This document shows positions 12,003 to 17,458 of a stretch of 64,000 nt of DNA, one piece after another. The position numbers and the translations under genes are program-made. Source of the DNA: Colletes latitarsis. Taxonomy: Eukaryota; Arthropoda; Insecta; Hymenoptera; Colletidae. The stretch spans positions 4,154,001 to 4,218,000 of the forward strand of contig NC_135146.1 of NCBI RefSeq assembly GCF_051014445.1. Direction: 5' to 3'. The notes below the pieces were generated by a model. That model ran no database searches. It saw only the letters and a program-made list of their open reading frames with translations, and had not been told where the DNA came from. The number at the start of each line of letters is the position of its first letter. The stretch's first letter is position 1.

Positions 12003-13517
12003 TCATCCGCCACGCCGAGGCGGCCGCCCGCGACGCCTCGCGACCGGGCGACGACCTCGGGCCACCGCACGAGCGCGCGCTTCAGCACGCCGCTGAAGCT
12101 CGCGCTCCCTCCCCGCGGCCTCCTTCTGCAACATTACGTTCTCGCAGAAGGAGGCCACGGCCCTCCACTTCTCCTCGCTGCCGAGCATGGCGCGCACCAC
12201 GCCCGGCAGCGAGACATCCCGCCCGACGACGCCGACCAGGACACGGCGCTCCCCCTCCCACGCGGGGCATACCTCCAGGGTATGATCCGCCGTGTCCTGC
12301 TCAGCGTCGCAGTGGCAGCAACGCGCCGTCGGCTCCTTCCCTATCCGGCACAGGTATCTTCCGAAGCTGCCATGCCCGGAAAATACCTGTGCCAGCCGGT
12401 AGGTGAGGCTGCCATGGCCTCTGTCCAGCCACTCCTTCAGGAGTGGCCGAACAGCCCCGACAGTCCGGTGCCCCGCGGTTGGCAGAGCCAGCCGCTCCTG
12501 CCACGCGAGCAACACGGACTGCCGGGCCTGGCGCTTCAAATCGCCCCAAGCAGGTTCCTGCCCGCCCGGGACCGCCCCCACCCCCGCGCGACGGTCGACG
12601 CGTCGCCGGTACATCACCGCGTGCGACCGCGCGAGCAGGTCCATGGGCGGCATCCCCGCTAGAACCGTCGCCGCCTCATGTGACATGGTCCGATACCCGC
12701 GGACGACCCTGAGCGCCATGCGCCTCTGCACCCGACGCAGCATAGTCATGCTGCGCCGGGAGGCAGCCAGGTCGTCCGCCCAGACGGGGGCCCCGTATAG
12801 GGCCACCGACTGGACCATTGCCACATAGAGGCGACGAACTCGGCCCGCCGGGCCCCCCAGGTTGGGCAGGATCCGGCCCAGAGCCGCAACCATCCTTTCC
12901 AACCGGGGGACCAGGCAGCGGAAATGCTTCTCGAAACGCCAGTGGCTATCGAGGATCAGCCCTAGATACCTGATCTGGGGCTTCACCTCGATGTCAGCCC
13001 CACCCACCCGAATCAGAGGGGGTGGCGGATCCTGCCGAGGTGAATGAAACGCAATCACCTCGGTCTTATGGACCGCCACCGTCATCCCCATCCCCCTGAT
13101 CCGGTCGACGACGCGTTGCGACCCCTCCTCCGCGCGACGCATGGCCCTCCCCCAGTGCGCCCCGACGGCCAGCACCAGTGTGTCATCCGCATAACACACC
13201 GTGCTGACACCGTCGGGGAGGCCGGCCCGCAACACCGAGTCGTACGCGATGTTCCACAGGAGTGGCCCGAGGACCGACCCCTGCGGAACACCGCAGTACA
13301 CCTCCCTCCGCATATCACCATCCCGGCCCGGATACTCGATCCACCTGCCGCGGAGATAATCCCCGACGACCGCCCTGAGACAAGGGGGGACTCGATGATA
13401 TTCGAGTCCCCTCCTTATCTCTTCCCAGGGGAGGGTGTTAAAGGCATTGGCAATATCCAAGGATATTGCCAATGCCACCCCTCCCCGGGAGACGGCCGCC
13501 TCCGAGAGGGCCCTCAC
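12003..13517 (-). CDS. ORF2 downstream part: reverse transcriptase catalytic core and C-terminal zinc motif (frame-shifted remainder)
   Basis: This frame carries the polymerase half of ORF2. Counting from the GTG at 13517, it has motif A (SLDIANAF, aspartate 21), motif B (GVPQGSVLGPLLW, about 76-88), motif C YADD (109-112; bases 13182-13193), motif D (VAVHKTEVIAFH) and motif E (RYLGLILDSHWRFEKHF). A C-terminal CX2CX8HX4C zinc motif (C400; bases 12267-12320) ends in the R1-clade signature DTADHTLEVCPAW. The polymerase copies element RNA into DNA at the nicked target. The catalytic aspartates are all present. The GTG is not a real start: the frame is the continuation of the ORF beginning at 15184, lost by a one-base shift at 13546-13551. 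There is no RNase H domain, as is usual in this clade. As it stands this part could not be translated from the ORF2 start. Confidence 0.92.
   Translation of the reverse strand: MRALSEAAVSRGGVALAISLDIANAFNTLPWEEIRRGLEYHRVPPCLRAVVGDYLRGRWIEYPGRDGDMRREVYCGVPQGSVLGPLLWNIAYDSVLRAGLPDGVSTVCYADDTLVLAVGAHWGRAMRRAEEGSQRVVDRIRGMGMTVAVHKTEVIAFHSPRQDPPPPLIRVGGADIEVKPQIRYLGLILDSHWRFEKHFRCLVPRLERMVAALGRILPNLGGPAGRVRRLYVAMVQSVALYGAPVWADDLAASRRSMTMLRRVQRRMALRVVRGYRTMSHEAATVLAGMPPMDLLARSHAVMYRRRVDRRAGVGAVPGGQEPAWGDLKRQARQSVLLAWQERLALPTAGHRTVGAVRPLLKEWLDRGHGSLTYRLAQVFSGHGSFGRYLCRIGKEPTARCCHCDAEQDTADHTLEVCPAWEGERRVLVGVVGRDVSLPGVVRAMLGSEEKWRAVASFCENVMLQKEAAGRERELQRRAEARARAVARGRRPVARRRGRPPRRGG
12071..12107. repeat. 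Hairpin in ORF2 3' end, 15-bp arms with one mismatch
   Basis: GAGCGCGCGCTTCAG (12071-12085) pairs with CTGAAGCTCGCGCTC (12093-12107) except one position, with a 7-nt loop. It is coding sequence, immediately beside the hairpin at 12117. Confidence 0.83.
12117..12156. repeat. Hairpin in ORF2 3' end, perfect 13-bp arms
   Basis: GGCCTCCTTCTGC (12117-12129) is the exact reverse complement of GCAGAAGGAGGCC (12144-12156), with a 14-nt loop, inside coding sequence. Confidence 0.87.
12347..12393. repeat. Hairpin near the C-terminal zinc motif, 11+5 bp arms
   Basis: GGCACAGGTAT (12347-12357) pairs with ATACCTGTGCC (12383-12393). After one mismatch TTCCG (12359-12363) pairs with CGGAA (12377-12381). 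Confidence 0.83.
12428..12447. repeat. Hairpin in ORF2, 9-bp arms and 2-nt loop
   Basis: GCCACTCCT (12428-12436) pairs exactly with AGGAGTGGC (12439-12447). Confidence 0.75.
13021..13080. repeat. Nested hairpin in the reverse transcriptase region (8-bp and 9-bp stems)
   Basis: The outer arms GGTGGCGG (13021-13028) and CCGCCACC (13073-13080) enclose the inner arms CCGAGGTGA (13035-13043) and TCACCTCGG (13055-13063), giving a co-axial two-stem fold in coding sequence. Confidence 0.8.
13386..13411. repeat. Hairpin in reverse transcriptase, perfect 10-bp arms
   Basis: GGGGACTCGA (13386-13395) pairs with TCGAGTCCCC (13402-13411) across a 6-nt loop, 31 bp from the large palindrome at 13443. Confidence 0.83.
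13443..13476. repeat. Near-perfect palindrome (16-bp arms, 2-nt spacer) over reverse transcriptase motif A
   Basis: GGCATTGGCAATATCC (13443-13458) is the exact reverse complement of GGATATTGCCAATGCC (13461-13476), with only AA between. On the coding strand it covers the codons for ALAISLDIANA, which include the motif A catalytic aspartate. The protein sequence is conventional for the clade, so the palindrome comes from codon choice or a fold-back mutation. Confidence 0.92.
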
Positions 13518-13522
13518 ACGAC

Positions 13523-15184
13523 CTATCGCGTCGATAGTCGATCGGCCCCCCGGAAACCGAACTGGCAGTCGGCCAGACCGGGATCACCCCGCGACAGGTG
13601 CTCGACGAGGCGGGCAGCAATCACACGCTCGAAGAGCTTGCCCACCTCGTCGAGGAGACAAATGGGCCGGTATGCGGAGGGAGACTCCGCGGGCCGACCC
13701 TCCTTCCGGAGGAGGACCATCCTCGCCACCTTCCAACTGGGGGGGAATCGCCCGTCCCTCAGGCAGCGGTCGAACGACCGCCTGAGGTCGGCCCCAAGGA
13801 CGCCCTGGGTCAAGACCCAAACCCGGCCGGGCACACCATCCGGACCCGGGGCCGTGTTACGGACCCCGAGCCGTCTGATGGCCGCTGCCAGCTCCTCCTG
13901 CGTGACCCCCAGCTCGGCCGTCCACTCCACTGGGACAGCCGCCGCCGCCGGAGGACGCGGTCCCCTCTCCCCAATTGGGAAGAGTGTATTGACCACGTCC
14001 TCCAGCAGCCGGGGGTCAAGACCCTCGGTGACGGGGCGCGCCCACGGGCGGAGCTTATTCAGCACCACCTTATATGGGCGCCCCCATGGATCGTCATCAA
14101 GGGTTTGGAGGAGCTCCTTCCATGCCTGGGTCTTGGCCCGTTTGATGGCGACCTGCAGAGCAACCCGCGCCACGCGGTATGCTCCATACAGGTCATCAGC
14201 TGCCCTCGCTCGCGCCACGCCGTCGCCTGTACGTTGACGACGGCGCGCGCGGGTGTACTGGCGTCGGGCGCGGACAGTCGCGACTCGCAACTCCGCGATC
14301 GCGTCCGACCACCAGTACACCGCCCGGCGAGGAGAAGCCCGCCCGACCCGAGGCATCGCTGCGTCGCAAATACCCGCGACCAATGCTCCGAGCCGGGCGA
14401 CCTCCTCCTCTATGCTCGGCAACTCGGCCGCTCCCTGCGGCCAAGTTGCAGCGAGGGCAGCTGCCATCAGGGCGTCCTTGTCCAGGCGCCGAAGCGCCCA
14501 GCGGCGTGGTGGGGCGCCACGCAGGCGGCCGTGTCGGGATGCACTCGCGGCGGCAGAGACCTCCATCCGAATGTACCGGTGATCGGAGAGTGTCTCTGCC
14601 CCCGCGACCACGTGCCAACCCGACACCATGCGCACGGCGTTGGGGGTCGCGAATCCAACATCCACGATGGACCCCCCATATCGCCGCACGCATGTGTGCT
14701 CCGACCCCCGGTTCAATACCCGGAGGTCGAGCCCCGCCGCCCAATCGCCCAGGATCCCGCCGCGAACGGAGGTCCTGGGGGATCCCCAAGCCACCGACTT
14801 GGCATTAAAATCCCCCAGGACCAGCACCGGCCGGGCCGCGTAGCGCTGCACGCATGCCGCGACCTCGGCCAAGTACAGCTCGAACGCAGCGTGACCGCTA
14901 CGGGGCGAAATGTAGCACCCCACCACAGCGACTCCCCCCCAGTCCACGGCGACGAATCCCCGACCGCGCTCCAACAAGGAGAACGGTGGGGACCCGTCGC
15001 CCCCTCCCCATACCGTCGCCACCAAGCCGTCCGCGTCGCCCACCCAATGAGGGTGATCAGGGACGCGGTACGGCTCGGCGGCGACCGCCAGGCCAACCCC
15101 CCACTCCGCGAGGACTTGGGACATCAAGTCCTGTGCCGCGCGGCAGTGGTTGAGGTTGGCCTGGAGGAGGAGGCGGGGCGGCAT
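13523..15184 (-). CDS. ORF2 upstream part: APE-type endonuclease and N-terminal reverse transcriptase (ends at frameshift)
   Basis: ORF2 encodes the enzyme that nicks the target and reverse-transcribes the element RNA. This 553-residue segment starts at the ATG overlapping the ORF1 stop. Endonuclease motifs are QANLNH (8-13), AEPY (E37), CYISP (Y91), GDFNAK (D125, N127), EHTC (T164), SIVDV (D175) and LSDHR (D201, H202), so the usual catalytic set is present. A basic linker follows (about 290-350), then the start of the reverse transcriptase: APGPDG (445-450), YRPICLL (505-511) and QFGFR (541-545). It then runs into a stop at 13523 because of a one-base loss in the run of six C at 13546-13551. 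Together with the 12003-13517 part the intact protein would be about 1,060 residues, a normal length for R1-clade ORF2. Whether the shift is a real mutation or a homopolymer sequencing error cannot be told here. Confidence 0.93.
   Translation of the reverse strand: MPPRLLLQANLNHCRAAQDLMSQVLAEWGVGLAVAAEPYRVPDHPHWVGDADGLVATVWGGGDGSPPFSLLERGRGFVAVDWGGVAVVGCYISPRSGHAAFELYLAEVAACVQRYAARPVLVLGDFNAKSVAWGSPRTSVRGGILGDWAAGLDLRVLNRGSEHTCVRRYGGSIVDVGFATPNAVRMVSGWHVVAGAETLSDHRYIRMEVSAAASASRHGRLRGAPPRRWALRRLDKDALMAAALAATWPQGAAELPSIEEEVARLGALVAGICDAAMPRVGRASPRRAVYWWSDAIAELRVATVRARRQYTRARRRQRTGDGVARARAADDLYGAYRVARVALQVAIKRAKTQAWKELLQTLDDDPWGRPYKVVLNKLRPWARPVTEGLDPRLLEDVVNTLFPIGERGPRPPAAAAVPVEWTAELGVTQEELAAAIRRLGVRNTAPGPDGVPGRVWVLTQGVLGADLRRSFDRCLRDGRFPPSWKVARMVLLRKEGRPAESPSAYRPICLLDEVGKLFERVIAARLVEHLSRGDPGLADCQFGFRGADRLSTR
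13546..13551 (-). other. Frameshift site in ORF2 (six-C run)
   Basis: On the coding strand this is a run of six G inside the conserved block that normally reads QFGFR followed by a GRST-type motif. Upstream, QFGFR is in one frame. Downstream, GRSTIDAI is in another frame, one base off. One missing base in the run explains both. Homopolymers are prone to polymerase slippage and to sequencing error alike. Confidence 0.88.
14252..14321. repeat. Inverted repeat in ORF2 linker, perfect 10-bp arms
   Basis: GGTGTACTGG (14252-14261) pairs with CCAGTACACC (14312-14321), with a 50-nt interior that has weaker pairing of its own. Confidence 0.7.
14552..14600. repeat. Inverted repeat in endonuclease region, perfect 9-bp arms
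   Basis: GGCAGAGAC (14552-14560) pairs with GTCTCTGCC (14592-14600), with a 31-nt interior in which short CTC/GAG and TCCG/CGGA pairs can nest. Confidence 0.65.
14771..14822. repeat. Hairpin in endonuclease region, perfect 13-bp arms with nested stem
   Basis: GGTCCTGGGGGAT (14771-14783) is the exact reverse complement of ATCCCCCAGGACC (14810-14822). Inside, CCAAG (14786-14790) can pair with CTTGG (14798-14802). It overlaps the codons of the GDFNAK motif. Confidence 0.87.
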
Positions 15185-15186
15185 TA
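15182..15186 (-). promoter_or_regulatory. TAATG stop-start overlap between ORF1 and ORF2
   Basis: On the coding strand the ORF1 stop TAA shares its last A with the ORF2 ATG. A UAAUG junction is known to couple translation of ORF2 to termination on ORF1 in the SART1 element of Bombyx, so ORF2 is probably translated here by termination-reinitiation rather than as a fusion. The overlap is seen directly; the mechanism is by analogy. Confidence 0.88.
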
Positions 15187-17061
15187 ATTAATGGCCGCGC
15201 CAGCCTCCTCCCGGCCGTCCGTCCCCGTAGCACCGTCCACCTCCATGGAGGACGATGCCACCGCCCTCGGCACCGGAGCCGGTGCAGCCCGCCTCTTCCT
15301 CTCCTTCCGGGAGGGGGGGGAGCACTTCTTGCTCCCCACCCTGTGATCGGCTGGCCTCCCCATGTCCGCACACAGCGGGCAGTGGGGGGCCGCCGAGCAC
15401 TGGCTCGCACGGTGCTCTTTGGCACCGCAGCGGTAACACTGACCGCTGCGGTCCACCGGCGAGGTGCACCACTGCCTCACGTGCCCCAATTCGAGGCAGC
15501 GGTGACACTGGAGCGGGCGCGGCGCGAGGATTTCCACTCGCGCCGAAACCCACCCCACCAACACCCTCCCGGATTCCGCCACCTTACGGGCGGCGGAGAG
15601 GGGGCACCGGGCCCACACCGACCCGAGGCCGGAGGGCGACCTGCGGATCTCTCCGATCCGCAGGTCCTCCACAGGACAGTCCCCCGCCCTCGCAAGGGCA
15701 CGGGACACATCCTGTGCGCTGACCGAGTCGTCCAGCCCACAAACGCGCATCTCCGTGCGCTTCGTGGGCCGGGCGACCCGGACACCTCGCTCGCCCAGCT
15801 GCTCCCGGAGCCTCTGGGCGAGACGATCCGCCTTCGCGCCGCCTTCTGCACCGGGGATCTCCAGCAAGAGACCCCCGGTCACGGCCCTCTTCGCCCTCAC
15901 GGAGGCGATGCCCAGCTCTTCCAGGGAGATATTCTCCCTGGCGAGCCGCATCGCCTCCGCGAGGGTCAGGTCGCCCCCCTGCGCAACGGTCAGCGTCACC
16001 GCTGCCGTTTTTGGGGGACGACCTGGCCGTGCCTTCCCGACATTCGCGGCCTTTACCTTGGCCGCCGGCGGCGGAGGCGGAGGCTGCGGTTGCGAGGCCT
16101 TCCTCGCCGCCCGCTTCGCCTTCCGCCCCACCACCTCACTCCACGCCACCCCCCCTTGGGAGGGTGCCGTGGAGGACGCGACCACCGCGACCACGGGTAC
16201 ACCACCCCCCTTGGGGGTCGCGACCCGGGGCCCTGGTGCCGCAACGCTGGGCGGAGCCTTCACTCCGCCCTTCTTTGCCTTCCCCGACTGTACCGGAACA
16301 GGTCGGGGAGGCACCGCCTTCCTGCTGACCGCTCTTCCGGCGAGGAGCTCCTCCCGGAAGGCGGCCAGCTTGCCATCAATCATGTCCCCAATCCTCCTCA
16401 GAAGATCGTCTTCTGAGGAGGACGGGGACTTCTTCACGGGCGGAGTGCGGGTGGAGGGGCCCGCGGTGCCCCGCACCACTGCCGCCGCACCCCGCTTATT
16501 TACCTCCGCCGAGGGACGCGGCGGTGGAGGAGGAGGGAGGATGGGAGGGAGGGCCGCGCTGTTCCACAGCGCCTCTGCCCTCCTCCTCCCCTGTCGCTCC
16601 TCCTCCAACAGGAGCTGCAGACGGGCGTTCCGCCCTCTGAGCTCCCGCGCCGCCTCCCTCATTTCCTCCGCCGCGGCCTTCAGGGCCTCCGCGCCACCGC
16701 TTTTCTGCCCCTTAAAGGCGCAGGCAGCGGCGACTTTCTCCACCCGCCTCAGGGACGAGGAGATCCTCTCCGATATCTCCTCGGTCACCTCGTCCCTGAG
16801 GCAACTCAGCCTCACCGACGGGCTCATCGCCCCGCCCACCTCGACGACGGCCTGCCCCGTCCTCTTCCTCTTAGAGCCTATGTGGCTCGTGCTGGAGGAG
16901 AAGGACGAGACCGACGCCGTCTCGTCGTCCTCCTCCACCCTCCACGAAGCCGGACCTGGCGCTGAGTGGGGCGCGAGCGCCGCCACCCTAACCCCAACCC
17001 CGTCTCCGTCCTCCCCAAACGACAAAACCCGCCCCATCCCCATTTTGTTTTCTGTGTCCAT
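15184..17061 (-). CDS. ORF1 gag-like RNA-binding protein with three zinc knuckles
   Basis: ORF1 proteins of this clade bind element RNA and form the particle that carries ORF2 to its target. From the ATG at 17061 the protein has 625 residues. The order is: an acidic, serine-rich N-terminus with a basic patch GSKRKR; a charged, alanine/leucine-rich helix, likely coiled coil (about 88-166); a proline-rich low-complexity stretch; a conserved region (about 365-515) typical of R1-clade ORF1; then zinc knuckles CX2CX4HX4C (519-532), CX2CX4HX4C (542-555) and CX2CX8HX6C (561-580); and a basic tail RKERKRR. The frame stays open to a GTG at 17097, but ATG at 17061 has A at -3 and G at +4, a good eukaryotic context, so I chose it. 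ORF1 shows no lesion. Its stop overlaps the ORF2 start by one base. Confidence 0.92.
   Translation of the reverse strand: MDTENKMGMGRVLSFGEDGDGVGVRVAALAPHSAPGPASWRVEEDDETASVSSFSSSTSHIGSKRKRTGQAVVEVGGAMSPSVRLSCLRDEVTEEISERISSSLRRVEKVAAACAFKGQKSGGAEALKAAAEEMREAARELRGRNARLQLLLEEERQGRRRAEALWNSAALPPILPPPPPPRPSAEVNKRGAAAVVRGTAGPSTRTPPVKKSPSSSEDDLLRRIGDMIDGKLAAFREELLAGRAVSRKAVPPRPVPVQSGKAKKGGVKAPPSVAAPGPRVATPKGGGVPVVAVVASSTAPSQGGVAWSEVVGRKAKRAARKASQPQPPPPPPAAKVKAANVGKARPGRPPKTAAVTLTVAQGGDLTLAEAMRLARENISLEELGIASVRAKRAVTGGLLLEIPGAEGGAKADRLAQRLREQLGERGVRVARPTKRTEMRVCGLDDSVSAQDVSRALARAGDCPVEDLRIGEIRRSPSGLGSVWARCPLSAARKVAESGRVLVGWVSARVEILAPRPLQCHRCLELGHVRQWCTSPVDRSGQCYRCGAKEHRASQCSAAPHCPLCADMGRPADHRVGSKKCSPPSRKERKRRAAPAPVPRAVASSSMEVDGATGTDGREEAGAAIN
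15424..15452. repeat. Hairpin within ORF1 zinc-knuckle 2 codons, perfect 11-bp arms
   Basis: ACCGCAGCGGT (15424-15434) pairs with ACCGCTGCGGT (15442-15452), with a 7-nt loop. It covers codons of the second CCHC knuckle. Confidence 0.82.
15638..15666. repeat. Hairpin in ORF1, perfect 12-bp arms and 5-nt loop
   Basis: GACCTGCGGATC (15638-15649) is the exact reverse complement of GATCCGCAGGTC (15655-15666). Confidence 0.87.
15921..15941. repeat. Hairpin in ORF1, perfect 9-bp arms and 3-nt loop
   Basis: CCAGGGAGA (15921-15929) pairs with TCTCCCTGG (15933-15941). Confidence 0.78.
16334..16360. repeat. Palindrome in ORF1, 13-bp arms with one bulged base
   Basis: CTTCCGG-C-GAGGAG (16334-16347) is complementary to CTCCTCCCGGAAG (16348-16360) except for one extra C. 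The core GAGGAGCTCCTC is a perfect 12-bp palindrome. There is no spacer, so it would form a cruciform in DNA more readily than an RNA hairpin. Confidence 0.8.
16392..16422. repeat. Hairpin in ORF1, perfect 14-bp arms and 3-nt loop
   Basis: TCCTCCTCAGAAGA (16392-16405) is the exact reverse complement of TCTTCTGAGGAGGA (16409-16422). It lies in the codons of the SSSEDDLLRRI stretch of ORF1. Confidence 0.88.
16747..16801. repeat. Inverted repeat in ORF1 coiled-coil region, perfect 14-bp arms
   Basis: CCTCAGGGACGAGG (16747-16760) is the exact reverse complement of CCTCGTCCCTGAGG (16788-16801), with a 27-nt loop. Confidence 0.86.
16894..16936. repeat. Hairpin in ORF1 5' part, 18-bp arms with two mismatches
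   Basis: The arm at 16894-16911 (GGAGGAGAAGGACGAGAC) pairs with 16919-16936 (GTCTCGTCGTCCTCCTCC) at 16 of 18 positions, with a 7-nt loop. Confidence 0.78.
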
Positions 17062-17111
17062 AATAGTCCCACGAGATGGTCGGAAATAAAGGTCCACCCG
17101 GGCAGAGCCGC

Positions 17112-17160
17112 CTTACCCGGGTAAGCCTAATACTCCGGGGGTTCGGCAGGTTCCCCGGAG
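17112..17160. repeat. Two adjacent dyads upstream of the ORF1 start
   Basis: CTTACCCGGGTAAG (17112-17125) is a perfect 14-bp palindrome. Eight bases on, CTCCGGGG (17133-17140) pairs with CCCCGGAG (17153-17160). Both lie within 100 nt upstream of the ORF1 ATG on the element strand. Confidence 0.8.
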
Positions 17161-17291
17161 GTGGTCGCTTGGGATTGGGCCTTCTCCCCCAACCATGCAT
17201 CCCATCGCCGCGCACCATAGCTTAGGATTGGAGGGCGATTTTATAGAGTCGCCATACTCGTGGCCCAGGCGGTTAAGCCAAGACCCCCGTT

Positions 17292-17365
17292 CCTCCTGCC
17301 GTCACGTACCATTCACAAAACCAATAGGGAATTGTGAATGGGTCGTTGTGACGACCAACAGGAGG
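17292..17365. repeat. Long nested stem-loop in the 5' UTR (7+6+10 bp)
   Basis: Three co-axial stems are visible: CCTCCTG (17292-17298) with CAGGAGG (17359-17365); CGTCAC (17300-17305) with GTGACG (17348-17353); and CCATTCACAA (17309-17318) with TTGTGAATGG (17332-17341). All are perfect and separated by small internal loops, around a 13-nt apical loop. Twenty-three paired positions in 74 nt make this one of the most elaborate structures in the element. Confidence 0.88.
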
Positions 17366-17445
17366 CTTACGGTGTGTGTATGACTCGGGTACCCCGGGTT
17401 CGTTAAGCCCGTACTGCAGCTGAAAGGCTGGCAGCCCCTGAGGGG

Positions 17446-17458
17446 TCTAGCTCATACT
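17446..17458. other. Target-site duplication, right copy
   Basis: This exact repeat of the 13 bases at 11448-11460 is followed by TT and then normal satellite (CGCATTTCTCGC). Removing the element and one copy leaves an in-phase satellite monomer, which shows that the element inserted into a pre-existing array. Confidence 0.93.

Larger units (their letters stand above)
11461..17445 (-). mobile_element. R1-clade (TRAS/SART/R1-like) non-LTR retrotransposon, nearly full length
   Basis: A GC-rich block of about 5,985 bp sits on the minus strand inside the AT-richer satellite. It has a 5' UTR, a gag-like ORF1 with CCHC knuckles, an ORF2 with an APE-type endonuclease, a reverse transcriptase (YADD) and a C-terminal zinc motif, a 3' UTR and a poly(A) tail, flanked by a 13-15 bp target-site duplication. 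There are no LTRs. The domain order, the endonuclease start QANLNHCRAAQDL and the C-terminal DTADHTLEVCP motif fit the R1 clade. The one lesion I see is a frameshift at the C run 13546-13551. Identical duplications and an unbroken T tract suggest a young copy. Family-level placement (SART versus TRAS versus another lineage) needs a phylogeny; the UAAUG junction recalls SART1 of Bombyx. Confidence 0.95.
17062..17445 (-). promoter_or_regulatory. 5' UTR of the retrotransposon, structured
   Basis: About 384 bp lie between the target-site duplication and the ORF1 ATG, with no credible coding frame. Its 5' terminus reads CCCCTCAGGGG, a small hairpin. It also holds the long nested fold at 17292-17365, the palindrome CTTACCCGGGTAAG (17112-17125) and CTCCGGGG/CCCCGGAG (17133-17140 and 17153-17160). 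Non-LTR elements carry their internal promoter at the very 5' end, so promoter activity is expected in this region, but I recognise no specific promoter motif. Confidence 0.75.

Noticed and set aside
12282..16416. Plus-strand open frames of up to 529 residues across the retrotransposon
   Set aside because: They lie opposite ORF1 and ORF2 in GC-rich DNA where stop codons are rare; they show proline/arginine-rich composition and no domain.
17062..17097. Extended ORF1 start at a GTG (17097)
   Set aside because: Non-ATG starts are unlikely in a eukaryotic element, and an ATG in good context follows at 17061.
17400..17445. HDV-like self-cleaving ribozyme at the element's 5' end
   Set aside because: The first bases form a small CCCC-TCA-GGGG hairpin, but I could not trace the double-pseudoknot stems or catalytic core by eye.
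11461..17445. An endogenous virus or LTR retroelement
   Set aside because: There are no terminal repeats, integrase, protease or envelope; endonuclease type, poly(A) tail and target-site duplication fit a non-LTR element.
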